Shown here: one piece after another, positions 6,237 through 12,325 of the stretch
How positions within the stretch are numbered: the first letter of the stretch is position 1
Layout of the letters: each line of letters begins with the position of its first letter
Assembly (NCBI GenBank): GCA_945836835.1
Contig: CAMAML010000010.1
Coordinates: forward strand, 1-13,227
Length of the DNA stretch: 13,227 bases
Direction of reading: 5' to 3'
Origin: an uncultured cyanobacterium
GTDB lineage: Bacteria > Cyanobacteriota > Vampirovibrionia > Gastranaerophilales > Gastranaerophilaceae
Made by a program: the position numbers and the translations under genes
Notes under the pieces: model-generated
What the model was told of the DNA's origin: nothing
What the model saw: only the letters and a program-made list of their open reading frames with translations
The model's database searches: none

Positions 6237-7811
6237 ATGAATTTAAGAAAAGTTTTAATTTTAGCATCAACATTGTGTATTTTAGCAAACTCGGCAAACG
6301 CCAAAAGCGTTTGGATAAACAGACTTCGAAGCGATTTTCTAAATCATTCGACGTCAATTTACGCAATAAATTTGAGAACGTTTAACGCAAACGATAAAAA
6401 CGAAAACGGGATTATCGAATTTGACAAAGGGGAATGGAGCGGGACTTTCTTGAACGCCATCAACAGGCTTGACGAGCTTAAGCAGGAAAAAGTAACCGCA
6501 ATTCACCTTTTGCCCATTACCCCCGTCGGGAAAATGAAAGCACTCGGCACGGCAGGTTCGCTGTATGCAACAGCCGACTTTAAATCTCTGAACCCGCAGT
6601 TAAAAGAAAACAATTCAAAACTTACAATAGAAGAACAGGCTCGCAAGTTTATCACCGCAGCCCACGACAGAGGAATTGCCGTAATCGTGGACGTTCCGGG
6701 GTTTGCCTCGTACGATATGTTTCTTCAAAGACCGGAATTGTTCGTAAAAGACGCCTCGGGGCAACCCGTTATCCCGCTTGACTGGACGGACGTAAGGTTG
6801 CTCGACGCAGGGACGGAAACCCGTGTAAACCCCGACGTCCTAAAACTTTACAAAGACTATGCGGATTATATGATGGAACTCGGAGTTGACGGTATAAGAG
6901 TTGACGTTGCCTCCGCAAAACCCGCAAAATTTTGGAAAGAACTAATCGACTACACAAGAAAAAGCGACAGAGAGTTTTTGTGGCTTGCGGAATCTTCAAA
7001 CTCTTGGAACGACACCGTTTCGGACAAGTCTGTTTTCACCCCTTACGACAAATTACTCGCAGCGGGCTTTGACGGCTACTACGGCAGTTATTTTAACCTC
7101 AAAACTTGGACAAGTGCAAAAGACTTGCAAAAACAGGTAAACCTCGACTTGTCCCTCTCAAAAAAAATCGGGACCCCAAAAAGCGTTATCGGAAGTTTCA
7201 CCACCCACGACGAACTCAGCCCGATTTTGGAAAAAGGGGTTGAATACAGCAGGATGATTATGTGGCTAAATGCAACTCTGCCGATAAACGCATATGCGGT
7301 AGACGGTTTTCAGACGGGGGACAAGTACGTCTATCAGTGGGCAAACAAACAAGCTCCGAAAACTTACACCGACGACGACATCTACTTTGTTCACAAAGGC
7401 AAAATAGATATTTTCAATTTTTCAAGAAAACCCGGAGGTGCATATAAAGAACTTCAGGAAGAATACGCACACTCTAACATGCTTAAAACCATCGCAAACA
7501 ACATATACAAAACAGGAACTTTCAAATTCTTAAAGACCAATTCCGATAAAGTTTTTGCCTATGCGGTGTATGACAACCACCAAACAATTCTTGTTATCGG
7601 AAACCTTGATTTTAATTCGGAAATCATTGCCAAAATCCGAGTCCCGAACATCAAAAAAGGACAAACAGGCTTGCCGTTAATTATGCAAAACTCTCCGGAA
7701 ATCAACAACGGCAACATTGTTGCCGACCTAACCCCCGGAGAAATTCAAGTAATACTTTTTAATGAATTTTCTTTAAGCAAAACCGCAAAAAATAATATTT
7801 ACGGGTTTTAA
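6237..7811 (+). CDS. Secreted alpha-amylase-family (GH13) glycoside hydrolase
   Basis: From the ATG at 6237 the product is 524 residues with a clear signal peptide (MNLRK, hydrophobic core, AxA site at A20-N-A22). An EF-hand-like calcium loop, DKNENGIIEFDKGE, lies at 53-66. The GH13 barrel carries all three catalytic residues by motif: nucleophile D223 (GIRVDVA), acid/base E252 (WLAES) and D325 (TTHDEL). The usual Asn-His of region I is absent; that position reads VDVPGFASYD (151-160). The last 90 residues look like the C-terminal beta domain. The start was chosen because the signal peptide begins here and a ribosome binding site and promoter lie just upstream; in-frame ATGs at 6129 and 6213 would extend into hemW or the promoter. 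Substrate is probably an alpha-glucan, acting in the periplasm or outside the cell, but the altered region I makes specificity uncertain. Likely co-transcribed with the gene 25 bp downstream. Confidence 0.88.
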   Translation: MNLRKVLILASTLCILANSANAKSVWINRLRSDFLNHSTSIYAINLRTFNANDKNENGIIEFDKGEWSGTFLNAINRLDELKQEKVTAIHLLPITPVGKMKALGTAGSLYATADFKSLNPQLKENNSKLTIEEQARKFITAAHDRGIAVIVDVPGFASYDMFLQRPELFVKDASGQPVIPLDWTDVRLLDAGTETRVNPDVLKLYKDYADYMMELGVDGIRVDVASAKPAKFWKELIDYTRKSDREFLWLAESSNSWNDTVSDKSVFTPYDKLLAAGFDGYYGSYFNLKTWTSAKDLQKQVNLDLSLSKKIGTPKSVIGSFTTHDELSPILEKGVEYSRMIMWLNATLPINAYAVDGFQTGDKYVYQWANKQAPKTYTDDDIYFVHKGKIDIFNFSRKPGGAYKELQEEYAHSNMLKTIANNIYKTGTFKFLKTNSDKVFAYAVYDNHQTILVIGNLDFNSEIIAKIRVPNIKKGQTGLPLIMQNSPEINNGNIVADLTPGEIQVILFNEFSLSKTAKNNIYGF

Positions 7812-7836
7812 TACACGCAGGAGTATAAACTAAAGC

Positions 7837-8925
7837 ATGACAGCACTAATTAACACAGTACAAGCAAAACCAAACACTCAACCACAACTTCAACCGCAGC
7901 CACAACCCGTACCGCGTGTTGAGACCCTCCATCCGCTGACATCTTCGGAAGTTCCGCTGAAAGCCGAACGGGAAAAGAGAAACAAAAATCTTATAATGCT
8001 TTCGCTTTTGGGGCTTGCAACCCTTGGAGGAGGCGGGTATTACGCCTACAATAAACGCAAAAACGATTTGAACAATACGGAAAAACCGCCTACCGCTCGA
8101 GAAAAACTTCAGGCGGGATACAGGGTTTTAAAGAAAGATACCGAAAATACAAGACAACTCGTCGTAAAAGATTTTCAAGCAAAAATTAAAAAACTCAGAA
8201 ATGACGAAAATGTTTTTGATGAATTTGACGTTGAAATCCCTTTTACTGACGGGAAAGATTTGAGACGGCAGGTTATGAAAATGGAAACCGATGCCCCGAT
8301 TATTATCGCAAAACAAAACGAAATAATTAACGAAAAAAAGAATATCATCAAATCAAAAATAACCGAACTCTCCGGCGATAGCGATTGGAAAGAACTCAGG
8401 CAAATCGCAAAACAAATGAAAAAAACAATCCAAACCACCAAAAACTATGACGAAATCGAGATTACGAAACAAAAACTTGCCTACGTCAACGACCTGATTA
8501 TAAATAAAATTTATCCCGAAAATATTCCCGACTACGAAAAATTTATCGGGATGACGCAAAACGACCTTTTAGGGATAATTAAGAAAGATTTTAAAACGCT
8601 TGAGGAATATCAAAACTACTTCAACCCAAAAACCAAGCCTACAAAACTTTGTGCTGAGCTTGAAGAAATATTTGTTCACAACGGTCCTCTGACATTAAAA
8701 CAAATGTTCTCCAGAGAAACGCAAGTTATCGAACGGTGTCGGGAAAAAATCAAAGACACCAATCGCAGGCTTAAATTTGGCAAAGAACACCTTCTAAGGT
8801 ACGACCAAAAACTGAAAGCCCTTGTCGAGAACTATAAAAAAACCGAAGGAATGATTGAGCTGAAATCTAAAACGGCACAACTGCGAAAAATAGCAAAACA
8901 ACTCGGGCTTAACGCAATTCGCTAG
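7837..8925 (+). CDS. Membrane-anchored coiled-coil-rich protein of unknown function
   Basis: The product is 362 residues and I recognise no family. The N-terminus (10-45) is Pro/Gln-rich (QPQLQPQPQPVP) and disordered. A membrane helix at about 51-71 (NLIMLSLLGLATLGGGG) is followed by NKRK. The remaining 290 residues are highly charged and helical (Lys/Glu/Ile heptad-like stretches around 110-130, 160-220 and 300-360), suggesting coiled coils. The start has GCAGGAG about 13 nt upstream, a long spacer. The TM-then-basic order suggests the helical part may face the cytoplasm, but topology is not certain. The 25-bp gap after the GH13 gene suggests one transcript, though no functional link is evident. 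Confidence 0.75.
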   Translation: MTALINTVQAKPNTQPQLQPQPQPVPRVETLHPLTSSEVPLKAEREKRNKNLIMLSLLGLATLGGGGYYAYNKRKNDLNNTEKPPTAREKLQAGYRVLKKDTENTRQLVVKDFQAKIKKLRNDENVFDEFDVEIPFTDGKDLRRQVMKMETDAPIIIAKQNEIINEKKNIIKSKITELSGDSDWKELRQIAKQMKKTIQTTKNYDEIEITKQKLAYVNDLIINKIYPENIPDYEKFIGMTQNDLLGIIKKDFKTLEEYQNYFNPKTKPTKLCAELEEIFVHNGPLTLKQMFSRETQVIERCREKIKDTNRRLKFGKEHLLRYDQKLKALVENYKKTEGMIELKSKTAQLRKIAKQLGLNAIR

Positions 8926-9027
8926 GCCACTTGATTGAGTGACTAAGTTGTATCGGGTAATTGGGTATCGCACGATTATCCCAATTTAGCGGACTTGTCC
9001 GCCGTAAAACTTCGTAACTTAATTACT
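8926..9027. other. Intergenic stretch with nested inverted repeats
   Basis: This non-coding stretch holds AATTGGG (8959-8965) pairing with CCCAATT (8980-8986), with a small inner TCG/CGA pair. It also holds GCGGAC-TT-GTCCGC (8989-9002), a perfect short palindrome. Neither is followed by a T-run on either strand, so they are not good intrinsic terminators. The density of pairing suggests an interspersed repeat or structured RNA; this is unproven. Confidence 0.4.
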
Positions 9028-9228
9028 CTATTTAAAATCAGTCAACAAATTAAAATCAACCTCCAAAGCGTCCGCAATCGCAAACAATTTTTTCAGACTG
9101 ATATTTTTCTGACCTCTTTCTACCCGCACAATATATTCTCTGGACAAATCAACAAATTCCGCAAGTTTTTCCTGCGAAATCCCTTTTTTGTGTCTGTATT
9201 TGGCAATATTTTTTCCTAATATATCGGG
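9028..9228 (-). pseudogene. XRE-family helix-turn-helix reading frame without a normal start codon
   Basis: Sixty-six codons ending in TAG (9030-9028) encode a nearly complete Cro/C1-type HTH domain: LGKNIAKYRHKKGISQEKLA, then LSREYIVRVERGQKNIS, then LKKLFAIADALEVDFNLL. The typical turn (QEKLAEF...SREYIVRVERG) is intact. There is no ATG, GTG or TTG before the domain: the frame runs back into TGA at 9231-9229. Upstream of that TGA, in the same frame, an ATG at 9249 gives only five more codons. It is either a gene broken by one point mutation, a gene using a rare start (ATT at 9207-9205 has AGGA 6 nt upstream), or a recoded TGA. I favour a recent pseudogene because first-helix residues are needed. 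If active it would be a small DNA-binding regulator. Confidence 0.65.
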
Positions 9229-9272
9229 TCAAAACTGTCTTGCCCGCATAATGGAAAACAACTGGGAAATGG

Positions 9273-9287
9273 ATTATTTGAAATAAT
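9273..9287. promoter_or_regulatory. Palindrome ATTATTT-G-AAATAAT upstream of the XRE frame
   Basis: A perfect 7-bp inverted repeat with a one-base centre lies 24 bp before the ATG at 9249. Size and position fit a self-regulatory operator for an XRE protein, and a matching half-site (AAATAAT) recurs at 9342-9348. This is inference only; AT-rich palindromes also arise by chance. Confidence 0.3.
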
Positions 9288-9351
9288 TCGATATGATAAT
9301 GTCGGGTTCAATGAAAATGTTGAACCCGACCTACTCGCTTGAAATAATCCG
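9278..9351. repeat. Palindromic REP-like element flanked by near-identical 13-bp direct repeats
   Basis: The core is a perfect 11-bp inverted repeat, GTCGGGTTCAA (9301-9311) and TTGAACCCGAC (9320-9330), with an 8-nt loop, followed by CTAC. It is bracketed by TTGAAATAATTCG (9278-9290) and TTGAAATAATCCG (9339-9351), 12 of 13 identical. No T-run follows, so it is not a standard terminator. The layout resembles a small non-autonomous palindromic element with a target duplication, or REP/BIME-type DNA. Confidence 0.6.
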
Positions 9352-9357
9352 CACGAT

Positions 9358-9386
9358 TTTACAAAACCTCGTTTTTATGCTAAAAT
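9358..9386 (+). promoter_or_regulatory. ribE operon promoter giving a leaderless transcript
   Basis: TTTACA (9358-9363, 5 of 6) and TAAAAT (9381-9386, 5 of 6) are exactly 17 bp apart, and TGC before TAAAAT makes an extended -10. The expected start is 9393, the A of the ribE ATG. No ribosome binding site precedes the ATG, which agrees with a leaderless message and excludes an FMN riboswitch from this promoter. Confidence 0.65.
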
Positions 9387-9392
9387 ATAGCT

Positions 9393-10037
9393 ATGTTTAC
9401 AGGGATTGTTGAAGAAGTCGGAAAAATTTCAGAGTTTCGCAAATCCTCTCAAGGTGCAAGGATTGTCGTCGAATGCAAGACCATACTTGAAAACCTTCAC
9501 CTCGGGGACAGTGTTGCCGTTGACGGGTGTTGTCAAACGGTAGTAGAAATCGGTAACAACTCATTTTCGGCGGAGCTTAGCCCCGAAACGCTCAATATGA
9601 CAACTTTTTCTTCCGCAAAAATAGGGGGCGAAGTGAACCTTGAAAGAGCCTTAACCCCGACGTCACGACTTGGCGGACATATCGTTCAGGGGCATGTCGA
9701 CTGCTTGGGGAAATTTATAAAAAGCGAAAAGTTCGACAGTTTTTACAACCTGACGTTTGAACTTTCGCAAAACGAAAGCAAATACGTCGTAAACAAAGGC
9801 TCAATCGCCATAAACGGGGTGAGCCTTACGCTTGCAAGTGTTGAGAGGAATGTTTTTACCGTTGCGGTTATTCCGCACACTCGGGAAAACACGACCTTAA
9901 AAAAACTGTCCGCAGGCGATGCCGTAAACATCGAGACGGATATTTTGGGAAGATACGTTGAAAAATTTTTATCAACGGGTAATAATGAAAACAGCAGGAT
10001 TAGTGTAGAATTCTTGGAAGAAAACGGGTTTATTTAA
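9393..10037 (+). CDS. ribE: Riboflavin synthase, alpha chain
   Basis: The product is 214 residues, a normal length. It catalyses dismutation of two 6,7-dimethyl-8-ribityllumazine molecules to riboflavin plus the pyrimidinedione, the last step of riboflavin synthesis, in the cytoplasm as a trimer. The signature start MFTGIVEEVG is present and fixes the start. The internal duplication is visible: GDSVAVDGCCQTV (38-50) matches GSIAINGVSLTL (136-147), and the second barrel begins near HIVQGHVDCLGKF (96-108). The end has NIETDILGRYVEKFL. First gene of the operon; its stop is one base from the ribBA ATG. The name ribE follows E. coli-style use with ribBA; in Bacillus it is ribB or ribE. Confidence 0.96.
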   Translation: MFTGIVEEVGKISEFRKSSQGARIVVECKTILENLHLGDSVAVDGCCQTVVEIGNNSFSAELSPETLNMTTFSSAKIGGEVNLERALTPTSRLGGHIVQGHVDCLGKFIKSEKFDSFYNLTFELSQNESKYVVNKGSIAINGVSLTLASVERNVFTVAVIPHTRENTTLKKLSAGDAVNIETDILGRYVEKFLSTGNNENSRISVEFLEENGFI

Positions 10038-10038
10038 T

Positions 10039-11247
10039 ATGACGGAATTTAAATTTGACAACATAGAAAGTGCGATAGAAGATTTCAAAAACGGCAAAAT
10101 GCTTATCGTAGCGGACGACGAGGACAGGGAAAACGAAGGGGACATAATCTGTTCGGGACAAGCCGTTACACCTGACGTGATAAATTTTATGGCTCGACAG
10201 GCCGGCGGGCTTATTTGTCTTGCAATTACACAAGAAATTGCCGACAAATTGGACTTACCCCAAATGGTTGAACAAAACAGCGAAAGCATGACGACGGCGT
10301 TTTCCGTAAGCATAGACGCCGCTGAAAAATTTGGGGTAACTACGGGAATTTCAGCTTACGACCGGGCAAAAACCATTGAAGTCGCACTTGCACCCGATGC
10401 CGTCCCGAGCGACCTTCGCCGTCCGGGGCATATGTTTCCGTGTGTTGCAAGAAGGGGCGGAGTTTTGGTCAGAACGGGGCATACAGAGGCGGTAACGGAT
10501 TTGGCAAGGCTGTGCGGGCATGTTCCCGCAGGTGCCATGTGCGAAATTATGACACCCGACGGGCATATGGCAAGACGGGATTATTTAAGAAAATTTGCAA
10601 ACGATCACGGGATTAAGTTCATCTCGGTTGCCGACTTAATCGCCTATCGGCTTAAATCCGAAAACCTCGTCTCAAGAGAGGCGGAAGCTGATTTACCCAC
10701 AAAATACGGACATTTTAAGATTTTTGGCTACGTCAACAAGCTCAACGGACAAGAACACGTTGCCCTCGTCAAAGACGACGGCAGCGACAAAATCCCGATG
10801 ATAAGAGTTCACAGCGAATGCCTTACGGGCGATATTTTCCACAGCCTTAAATGCGACTGCAACTCCCAGCTCCACGGGGCGTTAAGGATGATTGAAGATT
10901 ACGGAAAAGGTGCAGTCGTCTATATGCGTGGACATGAAGGAAGAGGGATAGGGCTTGTTAACAAGATTAAAGCCTACAAGCTCCAAGAGCAGGGGCAAGA
11001 CACCATTCAGGCAAATTTGTCCTTAGGATTTAAGGCGGATTTAAGGGATTACGGGATTGGCGCTCAAATAATTCGGGACATCGGGTTTACAACTTTTAAC
11101 CTCATCACGAACAACCCGCAAAAAATAGTCGGATTGAAAGGTTATGGGCTGAAAATTAACGATATCGTCAAGGTTCCGTCCGAAGTTACCGAGTATAACA
11201 GGTGCTATCTGCATACCAAAAAAGAGAAAATGCACCATACAATTTAA
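10039..11247 (+). CDS. ribBA: Bifunctional 3,4-dihydroxy-2-butanone 4-phosphate synthase / GTP cyclohydrolase II
   Basis: The product is 402 residues, typical for RibBA. Residues 1-205 are the RibB domain, which converts ribulose 5-phosphate to dihydroxybutanone phosphate and formate; the acidic DDEDRENEGD (26-35), GHMFPC (130-135) and RTGHTEA (145-151) motifs are intact. Residues 206-402 are the RibA domain, which opens GTP to the diaminopyrimidinone; zinc ligands are C261, C272 and C274 (SECLTGD...LKCDC), with RGHEGRGIGL and TNNPQKIVGLKGYG following. It thus supplies both branches of riboflavin synthesis. Its ATG lies one base after the ribE stop and only a weak site (GGAAG) precedes it, so translational coupling is likely. 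ribD and ribH are not nearby. Confidence 0.97.
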   Translation: MTEFKFDNIESAIEDFKNGKMLIVADDEDRENEGDIICSGQAVTPDVINFMARQAGGLICLAITQEIADKLDLPQMVEQNSESMTTAFSVSIDAAEKFGVTTGISAYDRAKTIEVALAPDAVPSDLRRPGHMFPCVARRGGVLVRTGHTEAVTDLARLCGHVPAGAMCEIMTPDGHMARRDYLRKFANDHGIKFISVADLIAYRLKSENLVSREAEADLPTKYGHFKIFGYVNKLNGQEHVALVKDDGSDKIPMIRVHSECLTGDIFHSLKCDCNSQLHGALRMIEDYGKGAVVYMRGHEGRGIGLVNKIKAYKLQEQGQDTIQANLSLGFKADLRDYGIGAQIIRDIGFTTFNLITNNPQKIVGLKGYGLKINDIVKVPSEVTEYNRCYLHTKKEKMHHTI

Positions 11248-11262
11248 AATAAGGGAAAGAGC

Positions 11263-12243
11263 ATGGAAACTATTTTGGAAACAAGAAAACTGCAAAAGTC
11301 GGACTACACCGGTTTTGAACCGCTGTACGACGATTTTCGTGCAAGAGCGGGCGAGGATTACAAGTTTGAACTGCCGCCACTTGAATACAAAGATTTCATC
11401 GGGGCGGTCGAAAAAGGTTTGATAAACTGCATTGTTCTTATCGAAAACGATTTGCCGTGTGCGTTTTTAATCTACACGACTAATATTTCGGAGGCGATTG
11501 AGCTGAATATTATCCACTCTTATAACCTTGAAAACCTTCTAAAACGTGGGTATTACCTGTTAGAAGAGTTTACACGACAGCTAAAATTCTCGGGCTTAAA
11601 AAAAGTCGTCTGCTACCCAATGCTGGGTATCCAAAAAATGCTCGTGAACGAGACAGCTAAATTCGGGTTTAAGTTCATCGGGACGGCGGTTTTGCGGTTC
11701 AAATTCAACGGAAGTTCCTCAAGAACTATTTTTGAGATGAAAAAATTCCCTCCGCTTGAAGAAAATTACAAGATAGTACCTTGGTCGGACGAGTTTTACG
11801 GCTACACGGTCGACATCATAAAATCTTCGTTTGAAAACTCCGCCGACGCACTCTTTGACCCGAGGTTCAAGACGGATGCGGGCGTTCGGGACATTCTCAC
11901 CAAAATTACCGAAAACATTTACGCCGAATTTTTACCGCAAGCAACCTCCGTCCTCCTGTTTGACGACGAACCCGTCGGGATATGTTTTGCAAACCTCACG
12001 GGCGATATTGCAAACATTCCGCTCTTTGCAATAAAACAAGAACATCGGCAAAAAGGGTTTGCAAAATACCTGCTCCACAACACGATTAAGACTATGATTA
12101 ACTTAACCGACAGCGGCAAAATCCCGATGTCCGAAGTCAACACCACCACCGAAACGAGCAACGAATCGGCGTATAAATCATATCTTCATATCGGGTTCAA
12201 AGAGGACTACAACTATCAGCAGGCGTATTTGCCCGTGGTATAA
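11263..12243 (+). CDS. Double-domain GNAT-family N-acetyltransferase
   Basis: The product is 326 residues. The C-terminal half (about 170-326) is a recognisable GNAT fold: VLLFDDEPVGICFANL, then the acetyl-CoA loop motif in QEHRQKGFAKYLL (R262-x-x-G265-x-A267), then NESAYKSYLHIGF (300-312), the usual late GNAT helix and strand. The N-terminal half (1-160) has a similar layout (IVLIENDLPCAFLIY, GLKKVVCYP, NETAKFGFKFIG) but no clear acetyl-CoA loop, so it is probably a degenerate GNAT copy. The substrate is unknown. AAGGGA 6 nt before the ATG fixes the start. The 15-bp gap places it in the rib operon, but a link to flavin metabolism is not shown by sequence. Confidence 0.8.
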   Translation: METILETRKLQKSDYTGFEPLYDDFRARAGEDYKFELPPLEYKDFIGAVEKGLINCIVLIENDLPCAFLIYTTNISEAIELNIIHSYNLENLLKRGYYLLEEFTRQLKFSGLKKVVCYPMLGIQKMLVNETAKFGFKFIGTAVLRFKFNGSSSRTIFEMKKFPPLEENYKIVPWSDEFYGYTVDIIKSSFENSADALFDPRFKTDAGVRDILTKITENIYAEFLPQATSVLLFDDEPVGICFANLTGDIANIPLFAIKQEHRQKGFAKYLLHNTIKTMINLTDSGKIPMSEVNTTTETSNESAYKSYLHIGFKEDYNYQQAYLPVV

Positions 12244-12272
12244 AGTGTGATACAAGTTGCGGTTTAACTTAT

Positions 12273-12306
12273 AAAAAACGGGGCGGTCAAAAAACCGTCC
12301 CGTTTT
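12273..12306. terminator. Two-way intrinsic terminator between the rib operon and gap
   Basis: AAAACGGGGCGGT (12275-12287) and ACCGTCCCGTTTT (12294-12306) form a 13-bp stem with one G-T pair and a CAAAAA loop. A T-run closes it on the plus strand and the A-run before it gives a T-run on the minus strand. It serves the plus-strand GNAT gene (ends 12243) and the minus-strand gap gene (ends 12326). Confidence 0.85.
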
Positions 12307-12325
12307 CTAATTCGTTATACAAAAA

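Noticed and set aside
8995..9219. A 74-codon plus-strand open frame
   Set aside because: It is the complement of the XRE helix-turn-helix frame, whose protein sequence is clearly domain-like.
9301..9330. Hairpin GTCGGGTTCAA/TTGAACCCGAC as a terminator
   Set aside because: No T-run follows on either strand; the flanking direct repeats fit a repeat element better.
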